Below are positions 34,601 through 49,600 of a stretch of 64,000 bases of DNA, in pieces. Below the pieces are notes generated by a model. The model was not told the DNA's origin, did no database searches, and worked only from the letters and a program-made list of their open reading frames with translations. Location of the stretch: the NCBI GenBank assembly GCA_012845835.1, contig JABAKD010000007.1, positions 10,615,665 to 10,679,664 on the forward strand, written 5' to 3'. This stretch comes from Undaria pinnatifida. Its lineage: Eukaryota; Sar; Phaeophyceae; Laminariales; Alariaceae. Each line of letters opens with the position of its first letter. Positions within the stretch are counted from its first letter, which is position 1. A program made the position numbers and the translations under genes.

Positions 34601-37600
34601 CTTTACGCGCCAACTACGTAATTCGTTGTGTTATGTATGGGATTAGCGTACCGGGGTTTCGAAGGCTGCGTTCGTGTGAGGTCTAGAGCTGCTCAGATGG
34701 GAAATCCCGGAAATTGCACGTAGGTGCATTCCCCTAACGTGGAATTGAATCACCAATTCCAACCGTATTGCGATGGCGATCGAGCGGGAAGGGTGTCGTT
34801 GGAATATAATCTATTTTGTGGTTCAACGTTTGTTTTTTCATTGAATGTATACCCGTCGCAGGCTATAAGATTGCTCAAGGCTAAGTCATCCCATGGTATG
34901 GGGTGCACAGTTTGGGCCATAGTATGTTTGTGACCCGTTGAGCTACTTGAGTGTGGAACTAACCGGTTAGCATGATAACTTTGCGAGAGTATTCCTTTTT
35001 TTGGAAACTGCAGCGCTTATAGATATTTGGTCGGTTTGCACAAACGAACGTCTTCGGAGTCATGATTTGAGTGGGATATTGAGTTCCTGACGGGTGCTTC
35101 GATAGAGATGCACCGCTGTTTTTCTGGGGTTCCTCAGTTTGGGAGCTTTAGACGTCCCCAAAAAACTGATTTGGAAAAAATTAAAACTTCTGCCGGATGA
35201 AAATTCCCATGGCTCAGGTACACAACGAGCATCGTGTGATAAAATATCCCTATTTCTGACGATTTTTGGCTATGGAGCCCCGTAATTCAGAAGCTATTTC
35301 AGAAGAAAAGCGTCACATCTATCGTAGCCTACGTCTCCTCATTGTAGGCACTCAGAAAGGGCTTAGAATCTGCTGTACCCCTAGCGTGGGATAACACGGT
35401 TGTACTTTGAATGGTCATTTAACCTTATCGTTTGGGTGTGGTCACTTTCAAAGGTTGTACGGTACGCTGCATTCGGCAAGTTAAGTGGAGTCAATTTTGG
35501 GCTTCTGTTTTCAACGTTTGGCGCCCTAACGTTGACCGAACCAACGAGCTTATGAACCGTTTTGGAGCTGAACCCGCGCCTTGAAGACAAGCCACTCGGA
35601 AAAAATAGACTCCGACATGACACACAGTCGTAGCGTACTGTATCCAGCAACGCGTTCACCCCATGTCGCCTCCCCGAGCGCGGAAAATACGTACAAAGTA
35701 CCAGGTGAACAAATCCAGCAGACAAATTGATCAACACGCCAATGGTATGACCACCTCCGAAATTGACCCACAAACAAACCCTACTGACGAACAAGCCCTT
35801 CTCCGGATGAACGATCGCAGACTCTCTAGACGCGCTAAAGAAGAAGGCTTGCGGCTGCTTCGTCTCGGCAATGCGGAGGGGGCTGAGGGCCAAGGAATCG
35901 GCCTTGGTGGAGAGCGGGGCGGTTTACATCTACAACTTCCACCTTCCGGTGAACCCGAGTTTCTACTAAAGCAGTTGTTGAGCCCTTTCACGTACTGGTA
36001 GAGCTGTGAGTCGGCACAATTTAGATCAAAAGCTAGTTTCTAGTAAGACTACAAGGTAGTCGTTCTCAGAAGTGCCGACTGTCCGACTTATTGGGTTTGC
36101 ACATTTGTGGGAAGGATTGTTCGATACGGGATGCGCGTTTTCTTTTTAGGCGAAACCCTGTCCTCCGTGGGAGGTTTTGATTTGGCTCGATTCACTCGCC
36201 TAACTCAAAACGTCGGCAAGTCGGCTGACCATCGGCTGGGTTCGCCAGCCGACTTTCCCACGACGGTGGCCTTAGTTGGCTAACCTGTACCTACTGCTAA
36301 GGTGTTAGTCGCGAACTACTGCCGACTCACCGTCTTATGCATTGGGCATATCGTGGGTTTCTCGTTGTTGCTTTCTTCCACAGATCGGACACACCACGAT
36401 AATCCGTTGCGTTACGACGCGTGCTACGATAGAAGTTTCAAGATATACCACTGTTTAGCCTATTTTCTTCTGATTGACGGCATTCCTTAACCTATTGTTA
36501 ATATAATCGGCGGAAAATCTTTCGTGTCTTGGGATAATTGAAACATTGAGGTACACGTAGGCCAATGGTGAAGTCGGGTTGCACTTCCAGCCTACTCAAA
36601 CATTTTGTGTTTGGTGTGAAATAGATCTCCTCAAGCCAAGAGCCGTACACAAGTAAGGGTGCACATCTACCATAACATGTGTCATGACTGATCGGCATAA
36701 GTTGAGCTAGTATTCGTTCGTCAAATGATTTTACTCGCAACAAGTACCGATCTACAGTACGCCGCCGAAAACAAATACTCCGGAGTATGTTGTTCCCTAG
36801 GAACGCACCCGCTTATCTCACAGGATACAATCTTGATCTTCGCACATATTACGGTGTAGATCGCGTGTCTTTTGTTGCATAAGGTTGTGGCTGACACCTC
36901 AAAAACAACTGCAGTGTGAGCTTCACGGTCGATCTTTCAAAACCTTACGCAGGAGCAGGGCAGTAAAGACACCGAGGGGAAAAATAAAAAAAACGGAAAC
37001 AACGCATTGTCATACCGCGTGTAATTCGGATCATTCCAAGCAAGACAGACCATAATTTCGCCTGCAATCAGCAGCGTCTGACGCGCATTACGATAGAGGC
37101 AGCACGATCGAAGTAGAAAGTGTTCGCAAACATATTGTCTGAATGACGGGGCTCCTTAGCCCAAGCTCCTGGGAATACATATACATACGTATAGTCTATA
37201 TATATATTTGTTTTTTCCGTAGTAATATTGATACGTTTAATGCCTAGGTCATGGGTTGGGTCATCGGGTTTGGCTTTCAGGTGAGCCAAAATATGGTTTC
37301 GGGTGAGGTGTAGAGCTCCTCAAGTGGTTAGGAGCCTTGGGAAAAGGGTGCACACTTACCATGTGCTTCAGCCGTTGCAACCCCTTTCTCGTGCACGCCC
37401 TCCAGGATAGGGAGGAGCAGACTCCACGGGTTTCCAACGCCCGCATCATGTCCTTCACCAACACCAACACATATCCATTGTAGTTCAGTTATTTAAACAC
37501 CTGTTACCCGATATTTCCTTGTCTTCCCTCCAAGGTGTGGAGGAAGCGCCTCCACGGCCTTGCAACTCCCGACCTGGAGGCGGCTCTCGAAGCATGCGTC

Positions 37601-40600
37601 ACAGCGCTTGAGGTATGAATGTGATTTCTCCGGGCGTAACCCCGCTTCTTACTGCTCTCCTCGCGATACGAAGAATACAGAAGACTCTTGGAGTTGGGTC
37701 GATGAAATAACAATGATAGCAATGGAAAGAGTCGGTACGCGTTGGGGGTTGCAATTTTTGAGCCGAACGTTTTTGACCAGCTGAGCTCCTCCGGCGTGAG
37801 ACTATCGGTCATTACAATTATTTCACGAAACTAGCGAAGATCTGTTTTCAGGGCTAGCGCACCGAAATGTTGGTCGGTTTGCGCGAACGAGTGCATTTTA
37901 GGAAATATTTCGGGTGAGATATTGAGCTTCTATCGTTGGCAGCTCAAAAATGTCTGCTGCACCCCCAGCGGTTTGGATAACTCGAAGCTTGAAAGGGGAT
38001 CAGAGTCGAATCCAAGTTTTTCCAAATTTTGTGTGTATTTGTTTGTTTTTCTCGTGGTTCGAGCCTTTGTGTGCACATAGTCCGAAGCCCTTTTCCTGTG
38101 ACGGTTAAAGCGCCGATTCGGTAGGGGGTGTGGCCCGCGTGCATGGTAGGGAGGTGTGTGGTGTGCCACAACCCGCATATATATATATATACATATACAT
38201 ATGACACTTGGTAGTCCTGCCCGCTCATCATGGTGTGCTCTTCACCATGCGCGATACGACAGGGGTAGCACGTTTTCGCCATTTCGTTTTTTTGAGTTAC
38301 GGGGCTCCTTAACCCCAAATCGTCGAACATGCCGTGTTTGTTCAAACCTGTCGTTGTTTTGGCATACCGGGGCCATGGGTTCAGGGAAATATATCGGGGA
38401 TACGCTTTCCGGTTTGCTGAAAATCCGATTTAGGGTTGAGTTCTACACCTCTTTAGGCGAAGAGGTTCTTGTTGTTCGCGTCGGTGTCTCAGAGATCCGA
38501 ACGCGGTATATCCCTCTAGGGGTTTCTGAGAGGGACAAGTGTACAAAAATACGTGACGCATTCAGTGTTGGTGCGCACCAGGAAATCTGGCCTGCTGATG
38601 CAGAGCGTCTTTGATATGAGATGAAGTACCCGAGCTCTATCAGAAGGATCTTCCTGCGACACGCGCGCTGCATGGCACAACTTTCACGTCACATTCACCC
38701 CTCAGAGGACCACACACGAAACTTGTGTTGGTCGTAGTGCCTGCGTCCCAAAATAGATTAACCTCTTGGGTGGATCCATTCACGAAAACGTGGGCACAAA
38801 GTAGGGCGGCTTCAGGAGCTGCTGAAATAGGAGGAATGCTCTAACTGGAACAGTTCGAATATGTACGATACGTGGCCGCGAGGCGATTCTCGTGCTGCTC
38901 TACGCTCACCGTGGACGTTTTGAAAGGTCGTACATTTGCCCCAGAGGGGTGATTCCCGATTCCAGGACACTAAGACAAAGACGTTCTTCCCGCTACACCC
39001 TAACCCCCCCCCTTCCCCCGCCTGCTCCACCAACGCCACCACCACCATCCGTTGTACAGGCTTTGGATGCCCCGGACACCGGCCTCCTGTGCTCTATCTA
39101 TGATGCGCTCGCCCGAACCATGGCAGCCTCCAAAACGTCGAGTTCCCCCCGAGCGAAGGTCGAAGAGTTCTGTTCCCGCGCGATTGGTGCTCTAGATCGC
39201 CCGCCGGGCACCAACTCTGCGCTGGCTACGGGGGGGGCTGGGGGGGCGACGAAAGGCGGAGGTGGTGCTAAAGGTGAAGAGGTTGAGCCATGCTACATTG
39301 TGTCGGGAGTAGCTCATGTTGTTTCGATAATGAACGTTTTCGGCCATGATATGGTAACGGAGTGGATCTCTCGTGTTCCCTGCAATAGACGGTCCCAGCA
39401 AAGCTAAGTTGGAGGGGGGGCGGGGGCAAACCTTTACTTTTCTTAGGCGGGTATACGTCAGACGAAAAATGACTGATTTCGGCCCCGGTTGTTGGGAGAA
39501 GAACCTTTGAAGATTGGCTTCATTAGCTCTCTAGTGTGTATCCTGGAGGTATCGATTACAACAACTTTGAGGTTTCGGTCGTATCAACGTCTGTTGAATT
39601 ATCCCACGGCAGCGGTTGAAATGCTGGGGTCAAACGTCTCTGATCGGTTGAGCCCCTCGAGTGCGGAAATATCTGTTCGTATGATAATTTTACGATTTTA
39701 TTCGCTTTAGGGCTAGCGCATAGAAAGTTGGTCGGTTTTCGCAAACGAACGTCTATAAGGTCATGTTTCCGGTGATATATTGATTTCCTCGCGCGAAGAG
39801 CTCGAAATTTCCGCTGCACCTCTAACGCGCGATTACGCTGTTTTGCTACTTGAATACGCCTCAATGCAAGGAAAACCATGTTGATCACACGTCGTACAGC
39901 CCCTTGAGTTATAGAAGTTCGGGAACTATGATATATAACATCACCAGCAAACCACGCAGTGATAGATCTCCATACCGACTACCCTGGTGTTCGTGTTTGG
40001 CCCAGGTTTCACCATGATAGCCCAGTAGGTGAGGCGCTAACAATTAGGCTTCAATCTTCATGTGTGTCAGTCACGGTTTCCACTGGAGCCGTAAAGAAGG
40101 TTATCACCGCATGTTAGACGGGTGACGAGTACCTACCTGGTACACAATAATTTGAGTCCACAATCGAGGAAGACGATATTTATGTCAGATCTAATGCCGG
40201 GAACTCCTCTTCCGTAGCCCCCTTTTCCCCCCCGTCGTTATCCCTGGACGGGAACAATCTGAGTAAACATCAAGGCGTTCGTTATCCATGTGCGAGACCG
40301 TCCGCACACGGTACCCATTTCCGCGTCGGACACGGTTCTTCATAAGATGGAACTATTCCTTAATGCGACTCGACGAACACCCCACAGCGCATTCAAATTC
40401 GTGCTTGGTTCGAAATTTGTCTAAACCGTCCGTGATAACCCGACATGCCCCGACGCGGCATGGTAGAGGGGCGGACGCCAACGACCTTACAAACTACGGC
40501 CATGTATGACACGCCGCTTACCCTCGCTGCCACAGCAAAAGGAGGCGGTGGGAAAAAAGGGGAGGTGCCAGACAAAGGGGCCGGCATAAAAGGGGCAGCG

Positions 40601-43600
40601 GGAGCCAGACGCGCCAACCTGTCAGAACTGAAGGGGTTGGTCGAGGTTCGTGCAACGTGCCAGGCTTTACGGGCGGGAGCTGGTGCCGTGATTGGAGAGG
40701 GACGACCATTGCTGCAGGTATATTCCCAATCCGGTGTCCGGCAGAACGAGCTACAGTAGTAGGCAGTGCCGGTAGCATTCTCGCCATTGTCATACCGTCT
40801 TGTAGGAAAACTGTTGAAAGCGGGTATGTTTTTACAACCAATATATATTTCGATTTTGTCAACCTGGATTTCTCCGGACCGAGCTTCTGCGGGGAGCAAA
40901 GTTTTCTGGGTGGGGGATAGGGTTCGGAATAGGGTGATTGTTTAAGGTAGCAGTTCGGTATGAGGTAGCGGTCTAGCCGAAGTTATGTACATCTCATCTA
41001 AAACAAATTATGGAGCCACACCGGTGCCACGCGATATTCCCCGTATTTCATACCGCAGAGTCACCCCTGTAACACCAATAAATCTTTGACAGCTGACGAG
41101 GTGAGTGCAGACGAGCGACCATTGGTTCAGGTACATGCCCACCCGGCATCGGGAAGCGCGAGCCACGGTAGATCTCTTGTATAGCAGAGCTGGAACCGCA
41201 CGGAGGCCATACGATATTCTCCAAGTCCCATACTGAATCCCAACAACTTGAAGAATGTATTGGGCGCTAGTGTGTTGACAACAGAAAGAAAACCGATTCT
41301 ACTGTACACGACCAAAGGCTACGGTATGAACGCGCATCGTGTTTCGGGGTACCCATATATGAGGATCTCCGTTCTCGTATAGTTTGCTGACTATGATTCG
41401 AGAAAAACCAAACTGCAACGCCGATAAATAACCCCATTCCCCACGTACACGTTAGCGAACAAGTCAGACAAACGCACTGGCATTCCAGCCATAGATTGTA
41501 GTACCTCAGTTGTGGAGCACGGAGAATGGGAGCTAACGAGAGATGAACGTGCTGTCGCCATCGTTGCACGCGCCCACACCCGGCGTCCGAACACAACACA
41601 TCCAACTTATCCTTTTCTTAGTTATTAATCCTCCAGCAGATGGGGAGAAGAAGTATTTAGCTCACCACACTTCCATATGTGTTCGTACATATCCTGCGTC
41701 GATTTCACTCAGATGGGTTCGGGATCCCGCGCTCGCTGGCGTATCCGTCATTTTCACGTGGAAACGTAGAGCCATGCCGTGGCAGGGAAGAGTTAAACCT
41801 TGCGTTGAAACGTTTCGACAGACAAAAGCTGCATCACTGAATATCATTGGAATGCCGTTCATGTCTTGCAGCTTTTGCAAGCAAGGCGAGCCACGCTAAG
41901 GAAGGCGGGTGGGGGGCTGAGTTGTCCCACCAAGGCAGGGGTGAAGCATACTCTAAGCAGATTCCGAGCTCCTAACATGACGAGCAGGCTCAATATCTCA
42001 CCCCGGACATGACTTCGAAGGCATTCGCTCGCGCAACCTGACAAACAAGCGCTTCCTTGCGCTAGTCTTGAAAAACCTACACGTAAAACGTCGTCAAACC
42101 AACCGGTAGTTCCTCACTTGAAGAGCTCAGCCGAGGGTCAGAAACGCCATATGAGCCAAAATGTGCAACTCCTATTGTGGGATGATTAACGGCTGGGATC
42201 AAGCAGTGGTGAGACGCGCGCAGGATTTCTCAGTTGCAATCCACCCTTGTGTCATGTTGCATCCAATGTGCGGCGTATAGTGCTTTCTGTTAGTGTGAGT
42301 TACGGCCGGGGGGGATGAGGGCGCGGGTTGAGATCCAGCAGGGCTGAGACCTGGGATTCCTCAACTGCCAATCCACCCAATACCGTTTGAATCCTTTCTG
42401 GTGATTAAGGTGATCTCTGGTACCCCGGGCTACAGTACGGATAGGGAGAAGGGGGCAAGGGTTGGCTTAAAACAGGCCGAAAGCTGGGATTCCTCAACCT
42501 CGACGTCACTCAATGTAGTGTGACTCCCGGTTTTAGGTGGGTTCTCTGTTGTTATCCTGATCTATAGTACGAAGGCTTGGAGCGGGTACGTTTGGCCTTA
42601 AACGTCTCTGATGACCGGGAGGGGGGGCAGGAGGGGGGGGGGGCTCAGCCGAGGACCTATCCGTAATAGGGTGTTGTATGATGCACCAAAATTGGTTGGG
42701 TAGGGCAGGAGTTGAGGAGAACAACAGATATATCATTAGATCTAATCCATTTTCGCAAAAGCCGAGGGCATTTTGGAAAGGTTCAAATTTCGTCTGTCGC
42801 ACGAGACCCGACCTGGGATGAGGTAAAAAGCCGACCACGAACCGAAAGTTTGCTTTCGCGGACAAATTCTGCGATAGGTTCGAGTTCCCCGCCCTTCCTC
42901 ACGCATGTTTTCGCGCGCGCCGTCTCCAACTCACGCGCCGCCCCCGAGCGCAGCGACCCCGAAATAACCTAGGTTGAGCGGATCTTGTTTAGATGCTCGC
43001 TGCTGGGGGAAGGATTCGTTCGCACTGTTGTTGTTGGTTCGGGAACAAGATCTCGACAATCACGTGTGAGAGACATTCTCCCTGAATCATTCGTAAGATT
43101 GGATCTACGTGGCAGTTCGTTTGGAAGAGCGCGCGCCATGTTAAAGGAGAGGAGGAGCGTACTCTGTTGTTGTACATATCTACTGGTTGGTTGTATCATG
43201 TACCAGGTAGCCCATGATAACGACAGTAACAACACTACGAGTCCGTATGTACCAGGAGTATGTACATTTTCTATGCCGTTGCTGCGGTCTGTTCTCGTTT
43301 CAACTACTGCTTGTCTTTGACTCAACCCCGCTAACCTCTTAGCAGCACATAATTGTACAAAAATGCCAAACAAGGTAATTTTAGCCGGGGGAGCATCGAC
43401 ATTTTGTCTTATCGTTTACAAGGGCTCCGCATGAATACCGGCGAGCACCCATGCCCTCGCAAATACAAGTATTGAAACCATCCAAAGTCACAATCCAAGG
43501 ACAACCCAACCCACGAAAATATTTTTGTCAAACCAACGGGTTAAGAAAGACGCTCTCCTATATATTGTTTTGTTTTTGTTCATCTCCTAGCGTGATGTCT

Positions 43601-46600
43601 TCGTGAGTTGGTTGGCCTTGGAGTACGACATTCGTCGTTTTCAACGCTATTTTTGCATGTTTTTCAACCCTGCAGTGATCGGCGCAGTTCAAAAACACGC
43701 CATATCTATGAACCACGAAAGACACGGTACGGGTACATCTAACCATTTGGAGGCTGCTCACTTGAATAGGTCGATTTGCGAGGGTCCTCTCAGAATACTA
43801 TACCATAACCTCCCAGAGAAGTTACATGTATACATATGAAGGGTTCGTTGTTCTCCCTGGTCACCGGCTTGACGTCGCTCCTTTTTGTTAAAACTCTGAC
43901 CCTATTCCTAACCCTTACCCCAACCCGTACAACGCCTGAGTCATGTCTTGGTTTTCTGCTTAACCCTGACGTTAGCCCGTCACCCTGAGGATGTTTGTCA
44001 CCATATCACCCCTACCTCTGTCGCTAACCCCTACAAACAGGCGGCGATAGACGTGCACCCATTTTTTCAGAGGCCATTCACGCGAGGAACTCTATACCTC
44101 GCACAGAAACTGATTTAGGGAAAATGAAATGGGATGCCCGACGAGCAACCCTGTGGCCTATGTATAAAACGAAATATTTCACGAAAAAATTGAGAAATTT
44201 ACTACGATTTTTGTTAAGAGGCCCTGTCATTCACAAGACCATCCAACCAAAACAAAATATACCCTCTATTGTATCTCGCTTCCCTACCTTGGGTCCTGGC
44301 CTTGCTCACCGCACGTCTAGTCCTTTCCATTCCACCTCACCCTTATCGCAGCCCACGCCTGTCGGTGAGCGTATACCTCTCGTTTGATCAGCGGTCAAGA
44401 AATGAAAACGTTAATACTGCCAAGTCGGCTTGCTCCACAGTAGGTAGTCCATCAAGGGCAGATGTTGTCAGGATCCGTTTTTGTCATCGCTCGCTTGTCC
44501 GGTCAACCAGTAAAGCTATACTAAAGATCACTAAAGCCACCATTTTGTCATGGCTCATCTTCTATCGTCGCTATAAAATCCAACCTTGTCCCACCCACAG
44601 GCGTTGGCCATGCTCTCCGCGGGTTCATCCTTGTCCGGAGCCCCGGCGGACGAGCTCATCGACAAAAGCGCCCTGGTCATGCGTGAGTACCGAGAAACAA
44701 TAGTTGTGTCGGCGGAGACAGCTCGATTTGCGGCGTTGGAGGCCCATGGAGAGGCTGCTGCACGGGGGGGGGGTGGTATGGTACCGGCCCCTACTCACGG
44801 AGGCGTCGTCCGAGCGGGGTTGGAGGATAAAGTCGACGTCTTTACGACATTGTGGTGAGCCTGATTCAGGAAAACAAGGCGTGCATCGCATGCGCGCTGA
44901 CATGAAATTAGGCGCCGCAATATGTAGCTGGAACGGACTCCCCGTGCACTTGGTAACGCATTGTAAGCACGAGCGCCGACAACCATATTCGCAAATGTTA
45001 CCCCGCATACCGTGTTCCCAGTGCAAGAACGGGCACCACTCTCGAGGAGGACCGTGCGGAGCTTGAGCTTGTGGGGGAAATATGGTGCCGCCTCGGAAAG
45101 GAGCGGCTGAAAAGATGCATGATGAGGGAGGCGGAGGAGTGCTGCGGCTACGTCACCGAGCTTCTTCCTAAGGTGAAACGGGTGCTACGAGTGGGGTACA
45201 GCAGGGGGTCCCCCAATAAGGCGGTTTAGGTAAGTAGGTACCCGATAGAAGGCGGTGCAAATCGCTTAACACGACTAGGGAAGTGCACTCATCATTTATA
45301 GTGTACAAGACGGCTTCCCTCAGTAAGCAGATCATAATGCTCTGGCACTCCACCGCGTTACTGGGAGGAGGGGTTGCTGTGGAAATACTTTGACTGCGAT
45401 GTCTCTTGCTGACGGGGCCTCTCGACTGAGGAACGTATGTAGGCACAAATATGGTTGGAAGCTCTGTATTGTTACACAAAACGATTTTCGTTTTACGCTT
45501 TGTAGGCCATGGAAGTAGTAAGCCTCCATCATCGTTTCGATGTTATTTTATAATTTTCGCTTTGCTCTACGTACCTTCATTTTTTTCGCGCAAAGAGTTC
45601 AGCATTTCCAGTTTTGGGCATTTTATCATCGTCGGCTTTGATCGAGTTTTCCTGCCTCACGCCCCGTCGAATGAGCGTGCCATGCCTGGTCCTTTTCAAA
45701 GAGCCAGGGTTTCAGTGAGACTTGAAGCCACGACCTTGACGTCAGCTGGAACGCGCTTCACCCTGCTCAATCGGAGACACCGAATAAGCGTGCCATGCCT
45801 GGTACTTTTCAAAGAGTCAGGGTTTTGGTGATGTATAGGCTAGAGTGTTTGTAGGGGAGAGTGTCAGCGCGTTCAGGTGCCTCTTGGTCAGTGCGTGTGA
45901 CGTGAATTATGGCTGTGTCGCCAACTACTTGATGAATACTGGAACGTTTTGCGACGCAAACATACATCCCTCGTATTTGCGGCCACACTGGTATATATCT
46001 GCTCACCAAGGCAAACTTGTACCTGTCCGATCGAAAGTTATTGTTGCTATTGTCGTTCCAACATTACCTGGCGCAGTCAAGTACGTGTTCGCAGGACGGA
46101 TTCCAGTCATTTTCGAGTGCAATCATATCCTAGGGGAATTATATTGGAAAATAGAACAGTGCGATACAGCATTGGCAATGTATGCAACACATGAGAAGAA
46201 TTCCTGAAAACGTACAGCCAGGCTGACCCAAAATCGTACCGTTTAAGGACGTAACAGGCAATGACTTGTCTGCCGGTACCTAGCGATCTAGGTGAAACCC
46301 TACCTTCAGGGACGTGTGAGGGTGTTACTTACTGGGGCTTCATCACAAAAATGCTACAGCCATGTGCTTAGCCTAGAACAATGTTTGTCCTCGAAACGTT
46401 TGGAAAATAGGGACACATACTCGGTAGTCGGAACTTCTTCGATCTGGCGTATAACACGTGCCTTCTCTAAGTTCGAGCCGATATGTGGCAATACGGAGAA
46501 ACGCTGTTCATTGTACTCGTGTGATCCATACGGTTGTGTTTGTCACAAACGCAAAATAACAGGTTTGGACGCAGGCCCGGGACGACATATTTTTGGGGGT

Positions 46601-49600
46601 GTTCTCTTCCGGACTGGTGTTCAGGTGTTTGCCACTTGTGCAGACCAGAGAGTAAATTACATGAAGTGGCGAGGATACGGCGACGTTGGTGGCAATTGGT
46701 AGCACAGGTGTATGTTACGAAGGGTCTTGAGAATGAGTCATCCCGCGGTAGGGGTTGCAGTTATTGGATGAACTAATAATGTGCCTGTTCGGTTAAGCTC
46801 CTCAAAGTGAGAAACTACCGGTTAGTCTAAGGATCTTTCAAGTACATAATGTTTTAGGAGTAGGGCATAGACGCTTGGCCGGGTTGCGCGACCGGAGTGC
46901 CTTCGAAGCCATGTTTAGGGTGATATATTGAGCACCTCATGGTAGGAGCTCAGAAACGTCTTAGAATCTGCTGCACCCCTACCGCCGTGGGACGGCTCGA
47001 AAGTTAGCTTTACAGAGCGCTCAAGTGGAACGCGCCCGATGCTGTGGTGGTGGTGGTGGTGGTGGGGGAGGTTGTTTAAGGGTTCGAGCGAGCACCTAGC
47101 TTCCTTAATCCTGTACGAATCGAGAATTTTGGTTCGCCACCCAACAACCGTCTTGTACGCTTGTCCAACAGATACATCCAAGTCCGCGTTCGAACGAGGG
47201 AGAGAACCACTCGTGCGAGTAGCTTATACACGATAGTGACAACGGGGATATTTTACTACGTCGTCGTTGGTTTTGTCTGGGTGATCGTCCCGTGTATTAG
47301 CTTTGCATTTGTTCTTGTTTTTTTCCCTCCCTAGACTTAACTCAGATCATGGGATAACATGCAAGCTCTTCTCCCCACACCCCCATCTACGGTACTTTCC
47401 TAACCTTTGATGGCGAGAAGACTTCAGCCGTTTATTCCTCCGTCGGCTCGGTGCAAATTGCACCCACCCACGCTACAAGGCGCTCTATGTCTTTTTTGGT
47501 TTCTGCTTCGCACGTAAATGTAAATATCCGACCCAGGTGAAGTTCAAGCTCGAGAACTAACTCTAGTAGCATGCGAGGGAAACCACAAGACAACCGGGGG
47601 CACCAGTAATTGCTATATATGATACTTTAGATAGTGCTATAATACCATAACCTTGGTCACATCGTGCCGCTATCGGTTGTTTAAGCTACCTGTCGTCAAT
47701 GTTCTCACCCCCAGGAAACAGTTCACAGGCGAAGGGTGCACGCGCGCCTATGGAGGTGGCTGGCGGTGGCAGAAGGATTGTGGGGGCAGGTGGTCGCCGC
47801 TATGGTAGCGCCGGAATCCCAGGAGAAGCCCTTACAAGACGAGCTGAGGTAAACCGCCAAGCAAACCCTGACCACCACCCTTAGAAGAAAACACATTCGA
47901 TGCGTGTTGCTTCCGTCGCTCTTCCTCCATCCAAGGTGGAGACTAGGTAACAAATCCACCCACATTGCATACTTTATCTCACACTCTGACCGACAGGTGG
48001 TTATTTATGCTTTCCTCGAACGGAGGTTTGGGCGTCCGAACGCAAGGCATGCCTACACGCTAGGCACACAAGTTTCTTGCTCAAATATGGAAGTTTTATT
48101 CATAACTTCCATAGACGAAGGCTAGAGTAGGTTGATGTTGTCTATTGCTATCCCGTTCCGAAAATACAATGGTTGAAGTTCATGTTTGAGTGAGGTATAG
48201 AGATTCTCTCGCGATTGGCATCGATTCGCCATTGGACAGCCGCCCCCCTTCCCCCCTCCTGCCGTGCGTTGGCCCCGGGTAGGTACTCGTCGTCCGTGCA
48301 AGAGACAATCGCGATATATCTCGTCAATAATAATGAAACCTACTTTTTATGTTCCTTTCACCCCTTACATCACGCGAACCCCCCTGGTGTTCTATAGTAC
48401 CTTTCGTTTGAAGCGATGTTTTCCAAGCCACACTTGTTTGATTTACAGCCATAGACAGGTTAAGCTGTTGGCTCGTAAACATGGGGCGGCCAAGCATGGT
48501 GGACATGGGTGGGTGTTTCCTGGAGCAGCCCTGATGCTCGCGCCTGGTCGCCCTCGGCGACTATGAATATGGACATAATTGCGGAATGCCCGGACTTGTA
48601 CAGCTCTTTCGTTCGGGCGTCCAACGAATCTGAATGTACTGTAGCAACCCACACGCCCCCGCTCCACCACTTGGAGTCGTTTTCTGCCGCTTGTGGTGTG
48701 ACAGGAAAACCTCACTGAGGCCCCTTGTGCTGGCAAACGACTCGTTATGCATGACAAATGATCCGTACTCACCAATGAGATCCGGCCATATGTCCTCAGC
48801 ACGTCCCTCGACAACCCACATCCCTCCCCTTCAACCACAGTGTGGTTTGCCTACCGCTCTTGTGACAGGAAAGCCTCACTGAAGCACCTGGTGCTGGCGG
48901 CGAAGCGCGGCAAATGAGACATGCGGCATGGTCCGTAGTGTCATAAGAAACCCGGGGATGTACAATAGATCCTCTCAGATGGACCGGCATATCTCGCTTC
49001 CACGGCGGGTTTCGTTTTGACTGAGATGTTGTAGGAAAACCTTCCTGAGATACCACGTGGGCCCGCGAAGTGCGGCACGTTCGCTTCGTTGAACTTGACC
49101 ATGCCACGTCTCTCTACAAAACCCGGGGGTGTACTGGGCATGTCCGTTTGCAGTCTCTGCCACACAACGTGTTAGCATTTTTCTTCTAAAGCTGTAGCCA
49201 ATCGTGGGAACCTCCACTGAAGCACCTCGGGCTTGCGGTAAAAAGCGACACATCGAACATGCCGCATTATCCATAATCGCTTGGGAATGTCGTGGATGTA
49301 CTCATACCGCCGCCTGATAACCCACACCCATTCGTTCCACCACGGATCCGTTGTTTTAGAGACGCAGAAAACAACACGGAGCTACAAGCAGTCGGGGCTA
49401 GCTGACTGTTGCCTCGGTGAACGCTGTTTACCTCTACCAAAAGACAATCTGGGGTCCTTTTGAGCTAGCAATCAGTGATTACAGATAGGTTCCTGGTTGT
49501 GGCGCATTTATAATAATTTTGTTGCCAGTGCTGCTGTGTGAAGAAATACTCACTAACTCATGTCGTGTTGGACATGAAACCCGTTCGCGTCTTCGAAACC

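Noticed and set aside
35381-35893. 170-codon minus-strand ORF
   Set aside because: It is antisense to the CFAP46 exon at 35,821 and extends into intron; the plus-strand exon explains the open frame.
42860-42900. Plus-strand B-box-like GGTTCGAGTTCC
   Set aside because: No cloverleaf can be drawn around it.
47699-47884. Gly/Arg-rich frame over the 47,715 exon
   Set aside because: Open but out of phase with both neighbouring exons; the +1 alternative joins correctly and is helical.
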